In this document: in pieces, positions 1-19,645 of the stretch | Position numbering within the stretch: the stretch's first letter is position 1 | Layout of the letters: each line of letters begins with the position of its first letter | Assembly: GCF_964340395.1 (NCBI RefSeq) | Contig: NC_135554.1 | Span: forward strand, 16,188,092-16,252,091 | Reading direction: 5' to 3' | Source: Glandiceps talaboti | Lineage: Eukaryota; Hemichordata; Enteropneusta; Spengelidae | DNA: 64,000 nt | The notes under the pieces: generated by a model | What the model was told of the DNA's origin: nothing | Database searches by the model: none | What the model saw: the letters and a program-made list of their open reading frames with translations, nothing else | Program-made: the position numbers and the translations under genes

Positions 1-845
1 ACTACATCTGTAACTATTGGATTTTACGCTATTTTTCAGACGTCCATATTTTGATTGGTTTCATTGGGTTTTTGGCTTTTCATCTTTCATCCTAGCTCGT
101 AAGTATGTGCTTGATTTATAGATATATATTACGGATCACTATAGACAACATTAAAAGTTGGTGCGTGGGAACAATAGGGCAGACAATGAAGCCGCATATT
201 GGACAGATCTGCCATTCAGCCACTTTTCATTTGCGTCGTATTGCGCTTATCCGCAAATATTTATCTCAACCTGCTACTGAGCAATTAGTTCATGCATTCA
301 TTACATCTCGAATAGATTCATGTAATTCACTTTTATTTGGGCTCCCGAAGTATCTAATCAACCGTATTCAACGTATTCAAAATATTGCTGCTAGAATTGT
401 AACTCGTTCCAAAATCACCTTTCACGTCACTCCAATTTTATATCAGTTGCAGTTACCTGTTTCAGAACGTATTGTTTTTAAGATTTTAGTTCTTATTTTT
501 AAATCCATTCATAGGCTTGGACCAATTTATTTTTCTGACATGATCAAACTATATGTTCCACGTCGTAATTTAAGGTCAGCTGATCAGTTCAAACTCTGCC
601 CCATTCGTCGGATCACGTACTAAGACATATGGCGATCGTGCTTTTAGTGTTGCTGCTCCCACTCTCTGGAATAATCTCCCACTCAACATCCGTCAGTCAC
701 CTAACTTATCTGCTTTTAAATCTAATGTTAAAACTTTACTTTTTAAAACTGCTTTTTAACTGATATTTGTATTGTATGATTTGCTTTCAGCGTCTTTGAT
801 CACATTTTTGTGGATACTGACGCTTTATAAATAAATTATTATTAT
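1..845 (+). mobile_element. 5'-truncated LINE (CR1/L2/Jockey-like), reverse transcriptase C-terminal relic
   Basis: Codons from about 190 to 610 encode the thumb/C-terminal part of a non-LTR reverse transcriptase, with FHLRRIALIRKYLS, a LVHAFITSRIDSCNSLLFG-type segment and an RIQNIAARIV segment. Near 605-612 the frame shifts by one base. The new frame continues with TYGDRAFSVAAPTLWNNLP and a KTLLFKTAF-type end, stopping near 758. The 3' end (about 785-845) ends in AATAAATTATTATTA, a typical LINE tail. The frameshift and missing 5' part make it a dead copy. It lies in an intron of the FRRS1-like gene that continues to its right. Confidence 0.88.
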
Positions 846-862
846 TAAATTACTATTATATA

Positions 863-902
863 ATATGATATGATATGATATGATATGATATGATATGATA
901 TA
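863..902. repeat. TGATA pentanucleotide microsatellite
   Basis: Eight or so tandem TGATA units follow directly on the LINE tail and probably grew from it. Confidence 0.9.
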
Positions 903-1104
903 AAACAACGCCTATTATTGGTTTTTTAACAATTGTAGCAATACATTTTAGTTAGATTTTTGTTGAGTCCGACTACACTCTATTTCTGTGTAATGGGCTT
1001 TAAGTGTAGTATAAACACTTGGTACTCAGACCCAGTGTGTTTCTAGTGGACATGAATATAATACGGATACATACAATGCACTATATTTTGCTTTCTAATT
1101 TCAG

Positions 1105-2695
1105 TTGCCTGCATCTTCACCGGATTTGGACTGGAAATTTTGTATCTTCCAAGCTATGCAACATGGGTGATGGTCGGCTTTGTGTGTTTCCATATCAGCG
1201 CAGAAGCTGTGTTAAAATTCCTGCAGGGATTGAGAGAAACGTCGGGTGAGTCTGATATGCATGGTGACTTCAATACAGTTATTATCGTTTGCTATCATTA
1301 TTATCGTGTGAGCATTATTCCTGCATGATAAGCCTCTGCTATTGTTGTTACTGTATGTACTAGTATTTTGGAAATTAAATGCAAAATGCACCTCGAGTTC
1401 CTGAAAATCGAAATTCTTACAACTTCTACAGACTTTTTTGTATGGATAGTGGTTCCTGGTATTTTCGAAATAACAACTGATAAAATGGGGTTGTGTTATC
1501 CTGAACAAGAAAAGAAAACTAATGATTTTCCTTTCTAGAGGCGCTTTACTACGCTCTTAGGGCGCCCTAATGCATCGGTCAACCTCTTGTCAGTGCTAGG
1601 TGATAGACGTGGCACGACGTCACACCGTATCTTACAAAATAACTGCATCAAAGAAAGAAGGAGAAAATATTGATATGAACATTCATAAAACAAATTTCTA
1701 TCGAGTGATTTCAACCGTAACATAGAATTCATTTATCATTATCAACTTACTGTCGTCAAGGTGATGAAACCAAACACGGAAATGGTCACGAGTTAAAACT
1801 TTTAGAGGAAGGGCGATACATAGAAGTACAAGGTAATAGATTCCTTAGTACACCGGCCGACTGTTGATTTTGGCGTAGTATATCGGAGGGTAATAGATTC
1901 GTGGCAAATTCTGCAATTACGACTTGCAAACATCCAAAGTTTACCAATATTGAAATCCATCGGTATCTTCCAATACATTTAAATTGCATAATAATGGCAT
2001 CTTATATGTCATTGATCGTTTTCTGTCGATTTTGATTCTTTTTTGATGATTCTTCCATAATTTCCCTCTAGTAAAACGTGTGCGTGCAGAACAATATGAA
2101 CTGGATAATGTGAAGGGAGACAACGGAGTACTAGTGACGGATCAATCTACATCCGGGGATGAGAAGCCGAAATTAGGCACAGGATCTTGTGTAAGTTGTA
2201 TTTCTTTTGGAATGACCTTTGTTCATTTTGTTAAAGCCAGAAGTCTTAATTTGAGCATGGAATGAAAGACTTGGTATTGCTTGGATTTTAAGTCAATTGT
2301 CCGTGGCAACAACTAGCGTCCATCAATTATTGTCGTCCTTCGGCAGTGTTCGGGAACTCTCGGAAACTTAGTCCGAGGTCTTGTGCAATACTGCTGAACC
2401 CTTGTGATGTTTAAGAAGTAATATAATATCACTATTTTACATCATTGTGACTTTAGATCTGTCTTCTCTTCTCACCGATGACGTCATAAGGAATACGTCA
2501 TAGACTGATAAGTTTCAAACTTGTCACTTTATATAGCAAGCATATGCCAATAGATGAACTATATTTCACAATGTCTCATTATCCACAATATTTTTCTCAC
2601 AGGTTGAAATCATCGCGAAGATAGTCATAGTTACCTACGTCCTAGTTGTGGTAGCCATGTTGTCCACGTTCATCATCACTATCGCTCTCATGTAA
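1105..2695 (+). CDS. FRRS1: FRRS1-like ferric-chelate reductase, gene A (3' part, last three coding exons)
   Basis: Three exons join in frame: 1105-1245, 2072-2190 and 2603-2695, with acceptor AGs before each and donors GTGAGT and GTAAGT. The first encodes the end of the cytochrome b561 core (IFTGFGLEILYLPSY, then WVMVGFVCFHISAEAVLKF, a membrane helix). The second encodes a charged linker with a KRVRAEQYEL motif. The third encodes a final membrane helix ending ...IITIALM and TAA. The layout matches the complete gene on the opposite strand to the right: exon lengths 141/119/93 versus 141/95/93 with the same phases. FRRS1 proteins are DOMON-cytochrome b561 membrane proteins thought to move electrons across the membrane to ferric iron. 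Earlier exons lie left of the window. Confidence 0.88.
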
Positions 2696-3010
2696 AGAGA
2701 GGAAGAAACCAGTGACTTAGCATCACCCTAACCAATACTCACCCCTGGCTTAGCATCACCCCCACCCAAAATATAACAAATATAACCCCTGGGAGGCTTA
2801 GCGTGTCCGTTCAGTTGATGAAAGCATGAAAGTAGTACCTTCCGATACGGAACACAAATTATCATATATTGTGTATAAAGAAGTCTTCTCTTCTCTGACC
2901 AAATGATTTGAATCAGTTACACATTCTATATTCCACGTAATTAGTATTTAATCATTAATGTAATGTATAAGGATACATATAATGCTATCTTAAATTAAAT
3001 GCTTTATTGT
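2696..3010 (+). other. 3' UTR of FRRS1-like gene A with candidate poly(A) signal
   Basis: No frame continues past the TAA at 2693-2695. The first reasonable poly(A) hexamer is ATTAAA at 2994-2999, followed by a GT-rich stretch (about 3002-3018) as expected for a cleavage site. A further AATAAA lies at 3656-3661. Which one is used cannot be decided from sequence. Confidence 0.4.
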
Positions 3011-4127
3011 GTGCCTTTGAAGGGAGTACTCCTCACAAGAGGGCGCCCTCTAAGGAATTAATTGTGCAAGCTTGGTAGTCCACTTTCAAACTTTCAGAAT
3101 ATAGTACGAGTATTGAAGAGTGGGTGAATTGAACTTTTTCTAATTTGAAATTAACATGAAGGTGAAATTTTAACCCACTAGGGTTGGTTTTTCGCAAACT
3201 CTAACCAGTACATAGTTAGTATATCTATACCTAAGTCGGCCACGCCGTATATTTTGGAGCTGTTGCTTACAAATTTGTTGTCTGTATGTTGGCATTGCCT
3301 AAAATTTTACATTAATTGCTGTCCTACATCAATACAAGAATGTCAAATAAGCCGACTCGGTGCATTGAGACATCGTGAGGCAGCCTTCGTGTGATGTTTC
3401 TCAAAATATATTTAGAGACTTAGTGTAGCCGGTATTTGAATATATGCACTAAAACGATGTTCTAAAACCGAGACAACATGTCGTCACGTGCACGATCACA
3501 CGTTTTTTTTTAATATGAGAAGTGAGTTTGTGGAAGTCCAAACATAAACCTGGGCAAAAGATGGTGAGTGTGATGGAATTCGAATAGTAACAGTATAAAT
3601 ATTTTGCCTTTCTATTCACAATGTATGTTAAACTATAATTTGACTTTTGATGGGTAATAAAATAGTGTCAGCTGTTGACATATAAACCAATCGCATTATG
3701 AATCATTTGAATCGGGCAAACATTTCCATATGATAAATTCGTTTTATATATATTTCGTCAGTGCAGCTGCGTGTATTTTAACGTTACGTACTCCTCAAAG
3801 CCATTTTTGGTCCGAGTATATTTATCTTCATAATATACCGCTGCAATCCGGGATATAAAGGTATTACCTGTTCTACTTCCCTGGAAACGAGTAAAAGATT
3901 GCAATAACTTGAAAGGTGATGGAGAATCAGGTCGTTTTGCGACGTCGTAAACCACAGGCCTGTTTACGACACCGTACAAAGCTTACCGCTACTCATTTCG
4001 TTGCTTCTGCAGAAATACATTGTGATCTGGTTTACGAGGATCGTCATTGAGTGCTTTGTCAAAGGGACATCAGCCCTTTAATTAGATTGAATTAGAGGAA
4101 TTACTGTATTTACGCAGATTTACGAAT

Positions 4128-4158
<31 letters not shown>

Positions 4159-5030
4159 ACGTTTTTTCGAATTCTGTTAAATTATGAACATATCGAGTTT
4201 AATATTCTGTGTATGGCGTATTTTATAATACAGTGTACTAAGAACACTTTATATATCAACCCCACTTCATTACCATTTTGAGATATTCAAAAACAAAACT
4301 GATGCCGTAACTACGTATGATTTCAAAATAAATGTGACTTTATTTCAAAAATTAGTTTCTAAAGGGAAATGATCGCATTAAATCACAACTTCTTTATCAT
4401 GGATGTGCAGGAATTTCCTACAATTTACTGCAGAAAAGTAACAAAAAAACTAGAAATGTACGGAGTTGTATTTTTTTTCAGCTGCAATACCGAGAAAGAG
4501 GTTTGGGAGAGATGTTTTTCTCTTATCGACAAAGGAGTGCACTGACATCTGACCCAAAACTTGAACTTGCATTCAAATGTTTCTTACAACTAAATGAACA
4601 TTAATAAGTCAATTGAACGTCTAGGAGAAATTGACCGACAGTTCTTTCCTATTAAATGTTTTATTATTAATACTGTTTTTCCAATTTCTAATTTGTTATG
4701 TACAAACAAATAACCATGGTAGAAAGAGGGTTTAATATATTAATTAGTAAGCTGACTCTTGAATAATTTACTTTTAACTGGATGTTAGTAAAAACTCGTC
4801 CTATGAATTTAACTAAAAAAGTGGTTGGTATAGAAAAACGGATCACTTATTAATTGTCATTAATTAATGGTAAAGGTTTATTGATAAAGTCATAATCGAT
4901 GCAAAGAATGTAGTACTTGTACAAATTAAATCAAACTTTTAGAAATGCAATACCATCCACTGATAGATAAAGTTGACTGTAATCTCACTAGGTATCGTGG
5001 TATAATTTGCATTAATGTCACAACGGCTGA
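3011..5030. other. Intergenic DNA between the two convergent genes; no gene seen
   Basis: About 2 kb of AT-rich sequence with only a (GT)n microsatellite at 4132-4158. One 73-codon minus-strand open frame (3758-3979) is intact, but I do not recognise it and it has no supporting splice or family signal. Confidence 0.6.
4132..4158. repeat. (GT)n microsatellite
   Basis: Uninterrupted GT dinucleotides in intergenic DNA. Confidence 0.95.
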
Positions 5031-5053
5031 GACAGAAAAAAGTACTTTAATTA

Positions 5054-5059
5054 TTTATT
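5054..5059 (-). promoter_or_regulatory. Candidate poly(A) signal of FRRS1-like gene B
   Basis: TTTATT on the plus strand is AATAAA on the minus strand, about 390 bases past the stop codon of gene B. It would place the GA microsatellite inside the 3' UTR. Another TTTATT is present about 20 bases further left. Confidence 0.3.
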
Positions 5060-5209
5060 GAAAAACATACATTTGATTTATTTGAAATACATCTTATTAC
5101 ATTTCTATCTAATTACTAGTATATAAAAAAAAGGATGCCCACCTAGAGACAATCGATGTAAATGGAAGAGACCCGCTTAACGACTGCAAATATAGTGGAG
5201 GGAGGGGAC

Positions 5210-5210
<1 letters not shown>

Positions 5211-5300
<90 letters not shown>

Positions 5301-5324
5301 CGAGACAGACAGAGACAGAGAGAT
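5211..5324. repeat. (GA)n microsatellite
   Basis: About 110 bases of GA dinucleotides with a few interruptions near the right end. It lies just past the stop codon of gene B, in its likely 3' UTR. Confidence 0.95.
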
Positions 5325-5447
5325 AACAAAATGAACTCTAAATGCATGTATGTTTTATAAGTACTACATTTTGACGACAGAAGTCATTGAATAAAGATTG
5401 TCCGACTGTAGCGCCAAAGAAGACTGCCCTCTAGCGGCGACTTCAAA

Positions 5448-13082
<7,635 letters not shown>

Positions 13083-13101
13083 GGCTGGTGGTAAGACGTT
13101 C
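13083..13101 (-). other. 5' UTR part of the first coding exon of FRRS1-like gene B
   Basis: On the minus strand a TATCCACAG acceptor ends at 13102, leaving 19 untranslated bases before the ATG (context GCCATGG). This predicts a separate non-coding first exon and promoter further right, which I could not locate. Confidence 0.5.
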
Positions 13102-13685
13102 CTGTGGATACAAAATGGGGCCAAGGTTATCAAGTATGCACTAGTTTTCTTCAGGGTCGTAGTGTGCCAATGTAAACACTGGAAACAAATATAAAAATAC
13201 AAAAGACAGACGTAGATTTTGAGAGCAACACAGTCGAATGATATCAGCACTGTATGTGTTCTACTGCTGAAGATGAGGTTTGACCTGGTGACCTCCGTAA
13301 GAATTTGGGTCGTAGCATTACAGTCGTCAAGAATCTAATAAATCACATGTCCATACACACCACTGAAATGTCTTGTATTGACGGGTGGACAGCTGCAAAT
13401 GAACTTTCACCAATCATAAATCACCCATTGCTCTGTTTTGTGTTATGATTCCATGTGCTGTGAATTGCTTGTGTTATGTCCATGATCAACTGGTACATTA
13501 TGGTGTGTCCATTGATCTATTGCCGAAATGGTATGTTCTTCGAAGACACAATCAGTATCTTGTTTTTGCATTTGCTTGAAAAATACGAATAATTTTGTTT
13601 ATGATTAATTAACAAGGGCGTGTTATAACTTGGGCTTTTACATTTGATATTGTGTTTATGCAATATACGCATGTATGTTACATAA

Positions 13686-13859
13686 TGTATGTATGTATGT
13701 ATGTATGTATGTATGTGTGTATGTATGTATGTATGTATGTGTGTGTGGCTGTGCGTGCGTGTGTGTGTCTGTGTGTGTGTGTGTGCGCGTGTGTGTGTGT
13801 GTACGTATGTACGTACGTACGTACGTACGTGAGTGTGTGTGTGTGTGTGTGTGTGTGTC
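13686..13859. repeat. Compound ATGT / GT / ACGT microsatellite
   Basis: (ATGT)n, then (GT)n, then (GTAC)-type units, then (GT)n again, 174 bases in all. Long open frames of Cys/Val or His/Thr across it are artefacts of the repeat. Confidence 0.95.
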
Positions 13860-16800
13860 CATTAACAGCAAAAGTCAGTAACCTGTCAACTTTATGTGAA
13901 CCCAATCAAGCTATTGTAAAAGGTGTACTGTGACTTTTCCGACACTTCTGACAGCAAACTTTAAAAGTGTTAGAATAAAGTTATATAAGAATCAAATAAT
14001 ACTATCCAGCCCTATTTCATAATATGATTTAAATAATGGAAATAGAATACACATAGAAGATTACATTACGGGAACCACCCACCCTGCAATTTAGGAGTGA
14101 ATTATTGAATTACAAATAAATAAATCATTATGTGATTACGACCAGACAAAGTGAAGAAATTTAGTACCCTGGTTCCTATCACTTGACCCTACTTTTTCCC
14201 ATCAGACATGATTATAATTTTGTAAACAGTTTGATAAAACTAATCCTTGAGAATGACTTGAAATTTTGATAAAATAACAAAAAATACTAGATGTCATGCC
14301 CCTAGCAAACTAATATTTGAATATCGACCCTACCTATATATGTATGTGGTTGGTTTTTTTCTGTGTACGTAATCTTGCAACAGGTTCCATTGGGAGAACA
14401 TTGCTAATGCACTGAAACGGTGTATGTATATTAAAGATTAATAAATAAATAATTAAAAAACTATACTTTTTTTATTTTGCTTTGCCTTATATGAGTAAAG
14501 ACTCATACATTAACAAGTTTTCTGAATCTATTTTACTGGATTTACGTCCAAATGGACAACTAATGGCATTGTGTACCGGCAATGTGTGCAAACGACCTGA
14601 TGTAAGCATAACATAGTTTGGCAAACAGAGACAGAAAATGGAGAGTGCTGCTTTGATGTATTGTACGTGTAGTGACACAAGCAAATAGCATTGTGTATCT
14701 GTCGCAGCTTATGTGTAAATAAAAAGGGTTTCTTGTCTAATTCATACTGACAGTTTAAATGTGTGAAGTACGTTACAAGATTTGTCATTAAACACTTTTC
14801 CCCTAAATAAGATTAATTTTGAGACTATGTGGCTTAATAATATTTCTAAAAATATTATTTTCAAATATTGAATATTTAAACAGTATAAATAAAATGCTCC
14901 TTGAAGTTCAAGTTGGTATAAATTCATAAAATTTCTTAGATTATTCATTCCAACCACTTTTGGCATGATTAGAATATACAATGAACCAACGTATTGTTCC
15001 TATTGCTGGTCGGGTATTTGTGAAGAATGTTGGTGACAATTTTGCTCAATTAGTAGGTGACGGCAGGTTAGCATGATGGATTCCCTTGGTGCAGACACCA
15101 CTGTACCATACTGCCCCTGACTGTTCAGTTAGTGTATAATGTAACGCATTGTATAAGGCGACTCAGAACATTGCAATACATTTCTGTTCGTGTTCTAGTA
15201 TATTGATACTTGCAAACTCCTCACGAAACATTCAGAGACTGGAATATCTTACGTCATTCAAATGAATCAAGTCTCGCCCACTCCTAAGACTGGTAGTATG
15301 ATTATGCATGCTTGTAATTTTCCGTTGTTACCTTTTCAGGTGGGATTTACTCTCATTTGTTAAAAGAATGTCTATTGAGGTGATAGCCATTTATGTTATG
15401 TAATCGTTACAATGAGAAATAAAGAAAGTGTCACCAACGCCCTGATGTAAATAAGGAATACTGATGCAGATTAACTACTTCTGTTACACTTTCTACAAAT
15501 ATTTACTTCTACTCAGTGAAAAAACATGGACTTCACTTCAGAAAACTGGCGAAAATTTACCTAAATTTTACCAGAAATAACCCCGAAACACCTAAAACCA
15601 CATACACGTTCTTTATGCTTTCGAGAGTTGGAGATATCAAATTACCATGACGAAATTGGGGTTTGTTTCACCCATTCCGCCAATCTATGCATGCAGTGGG
15701 AACTTTGAGTCGACTTTCAAAAATCTCCAGCCCTCACTAAATGATACGTGTCTATCCCAATCTTTCTGGACAACGGTCAACATAAGTTTCAACTGTTGCT
15801 GTACACTATATTAAATCGTAGAGAATCTTGTATACCGTCACAATTAGATACCCCCATTAGATTGAACGCCATTGCTAGTACTTTGGTGTGGTCATGGAGG
15901 TATTAGTATTACACCTTCATAGAGTGGGAATACCGTGTACAATATAAATAAAATGTGACACTTGGGGAAAAAAGAATGTTGTAGACCCATAAACTGAGAT
16001 CAAATTGTTAATCAAATCGAAAATACAAGCCACTGTCCGTGGCAGAAGACTTCAAAGAGTCAATCCACCATGAACTTTGACTTGGCAGGTAAGACTTTAG
16101 TCTATCAGCTAGCCCTCGTATGTTCTTCCGATAAAATACGACACACAGCCGAACAACGCTATCGAGGATGGAACATGCAAGCCCTCACATGCGAACTTCG
16201 TTATAGCATCGAAAGAAAGCCCGAACGTCTAGCAGCAAGACTAGTAAGACTTAGACAGAAACGTAAACTACTGTATATTGACAGAAAGAGATTTGCATGA
16301 ATACTGATTATAACGATAAGATTATACAGAGAGAGTGCATGCAGAAGCACAAGGCTAGCTACACCAGACAATGTGTTAGGCTACGTTCGACAGCTGTGCA
16401 TGGAGGTAGTGCATTTCTACCTTCATGGACAGTATATTTGCATGCTAGATGTCAACAGGTACTACATATGTTATCTGGGTACAGATAATCAACACAAAGA
16501 AATACTACTGCACTGTTCGTTGTTCATGATGAATACTTTCTCTCACCTATACCATAACAGGGTCATCTTCACGCAAAACATTGCAATATTTGATTGTAAA
16601 CGATTTAGTACGGTAATTACCTGGTGTAGTCTTCAGCTGAACCGGAATGTTGAGGTGTGTTTTTAGGGAGTATAGGAATGCCTAGTTGTGCGCTGAATAT
16701 ATAATTCAAGTTGAATCAGAGTAAACGAGCGTTGACCAATCAATAGCAACCGATGTTAACTGAACAATAGTGTGGGGGCATGAAGCCTAACAATACATAT

Positions 16801-19640
16801 CAATGGCTATTGAAAATAGAATAAACAGTGAATGTGTTTCAACTGAGCATAGACCCTCCACCCACTGAGTCACTATACTTAGCGCCAAACTGACCTCTGC
16901 GAATATTCCAAGGTCACAATATTACACGACGATAGCGTACCCGTACCCGTAAAGAGTTCCTTTTTTAAAATTGTATCCGGATCCCCCAACTGGGAAAAAA
17001 ACCACATTAAGTGTATTGACCTAACCACAAACATTAACAACCCTAAACCTAAGTTAGCAACTTTTTGTTATACGTTCCCTTTATTTTTCTTGATAAAATA
17101 ATGACAAAATTAGTGAAACTTAAAACTGGGGGTACACAAGGAACTCTTACCGTATACCTAGCCACATGTGATAATTATATCATTGCCTCTTTTGCTTTCC
17201 CTACATTTTACGTGTAGTTCAGACCACCAAAGTCTGAGCTTGTAGTAACTATTTGCTAGTGTCTGTCGTCAAGGTCCTTAACGTTTCAACTTGATCACTG
17301 CATGTTTTACAAGGTCTCTTCCATATGAAGTCGAGGCATCCATAACATTCCATGTACAATGTACTCCACCAACGGCCTCGGAGCCTAATAAAATTTAACG
17401 TTCGTATATTCCAGTATACTGTTGACATCAATGCTGATAAATTATGACCTGACAGTGGAACTGAAGATGCTGAACTACTATAGTCCACGCCCCATGTGGA
17501 TCTTTTATTACTTTCTATTTATAACACGACAACTAGATGTCACCATTTCACCAAGTTTAATATTACAAGTTAAAAAGGAAAACCTCACTTCTTAATTATA
17601 TTTGTAATGTCTGCCAGAGAAAATTATCATTTTGTCAAAGCTTTGGTGTTCATCATAAAAGTTGGGAAACCGCCGTGTCGTATGTCGCAATAGGCCATAC
17701 CCGCATCTAGATCTCACAAAGTCGAACCCCCATTTAAAGACAAGATAAAGGGGTGCATAAAAATGTTGAATAGCTGGGTAACTAAATCAACTTGTAATGC
17801 TATAGTATTTGTATTGCAAGATTTCAACACTTTGTCAATTCAAAGTAAGCTAATTGCATCTGAAAACAATGCTTGGCCTCTTTACGCCAATGCTATCAAT
17901 TTACAGACTCTTTGGTCCTTGGTGTCTTCAATAAATTCGCCTCGTCCGAAAAAGAATAAAATTGATATTTTAATATCTATATAATATATATCACTGCCCT
18001 GGTATCAGCTTCCCGCTATCTATAAAGCAATGCTCCATGCTTCCATTTTCAGTGTCTATTTATTTTAGAAAACGGTTTATTGTCTATAGCTGATTAACAT
18101 AACAATTGAGGTAATGTTTACTATTTTTTGTTTACCCTGCGCACTACATTGCTGACGAACTTGACATCTAAGCACAATCTTATCTATCATATCACGATAC
18201 CGGGAGACAACGGATTGAAGCTTACAGACACTGCGCCAATGGCAGACTCCTCATAATAAGTCTAGAATATAGAGCAGGAGAGAAAAATCAAATTTCGAAA
18301 TGACAAATTGTATGATGTATGTATATTATTTATCATTTTGAGAAATTTATGATATCAAAGTTGATCCTACTCTGTGAAGGATATCGATTCTCACATAACA
18401 ATTGTCACTCAGCAACGCGCAAAGACTCGAATATTAATCACACTTGAACTGTTTGAAACCCCATCTTTACCTTGGTCCTATTGACATGCATGAATTGCAG
18501 AAAGGACGCTGTTTAAACATGTCGCCAAACACCTAGTTAGAGAAATGGATATATTTTATTGCAATAGCTCACATGGGTGTCAAGACAAAATGTACTAATT
18601 ACGTAATTACTAAATAGTAATGTCTCATTCAGTTTATCCTTTTACTAGTACTACAATACTGGCTGATCCACAGGATACTATATCATTTATCAAGACTCGT
18701 TACCAGACTAATCATGGAGGGGACTCAATCCTCCTCCATGTTGTAAACAAGTCTGCACTGCCCCAGGTGATTGCACATTTTCAACTTTTTAACAACACTT
18801 GTCAAACTGCCGAAGATATATGTAATGAATTGAACCTTGAAAAATGGACGGTTCAGAGATCGTCACACTCCATCAATAGGATTAAAACGTATAGGAGATC
18901 GGTTCTGTTCGGGGTTGAGGTTATTAAATCTCACTGTACACTCGCTACGCTATTTATAATACCGAAGGTCGTTCAAGACTATGACACACCCTATATGTCA
19001 AATAAAGGCTTTACACGCTCCGATGACGATTGAGTGAAACTTGTGATCATGAGTGGAGACCAGACCTTTTGTTATGGAGATACTAGAGTATGTACAATGC
19101 TCATGCTAGGCGTAAAGGGTTTTGTGGTCGTAGTAAATGTCAATATTGGTACAATAAGTTCAGAGCGAATTTCACATCGCCTTTACTTGTACTAGAAACC
19201 CGGAGAAATACTCTATCATACACATATGACTCATCATAGCCCAAGTTTAAAAGCAATCATGTGACATAATGTGTAGATAGAGGTCATAAAAAACAATGTA
19301 TTAACTCACCTATACGTTTAATAGTATATAGGTCTCAGCTACTAGTGATAGTGTGTCATATGCCCTCGGGCTGGTTGAATGAAATGTCCAAATGTCATTA
19401 TTGTATGGTATTCGTGTCAAAGTTCAGGGCTAGAAGCCGATTGTTCATGAACTTCACTTCCACTCGCCTATATTATATTACTTAGGTCGACGTATATCAA
19501 CGGGTGTTTGGATAGCATGGGCTGAACTGAAGGTCAGAACATTAACTCTTAAACACTAGATGGGTACACTCTATATCGTTAACATTTCCACAACACTATC
19601 CCTAATATCTTACCCAACTGTTCCTGGCGATATGAACAAC
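13860..19640. other. Gene-free intergenic stretch
   Basis: About 5.8 kb of AT-rich single-copy-looking DNA. The longest open frames (76 codons at 16070, 137 codons at 18620) have no recognisable family, no splice context and a length expected by chance in DNA of this composition. No transposon with clear ends was seen. Confidence 0.55.
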
Positions 19641-19645
19641 CATAA

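Noticed and set aside
3758-3979. 73-codon minus-strand frame between the FRRS1-like genes
   Set aside because: The protein looks fairly natural (YEDKYTRTKNGFEEY), but I recognise no family and see no exon signals. It could be a transposon scrap.
13652-13933. Long Cys/Val- and His/Thr-rich frames on both strands
   Set aside because: They are translations of the ATGT/GT microsatellite.
16070-16300. 76-codon Arg/Leu-rich plus-strand frame
   Set aside because: Short, unrecognised and without splice or promoter context.
18620-19033. 137-codon open frame in intergenic DNA
   Set aside because: No recognisable family, no splice sites or neighbours to support it. One or two frames of this length are expected by chance in 64 kb on six frames.
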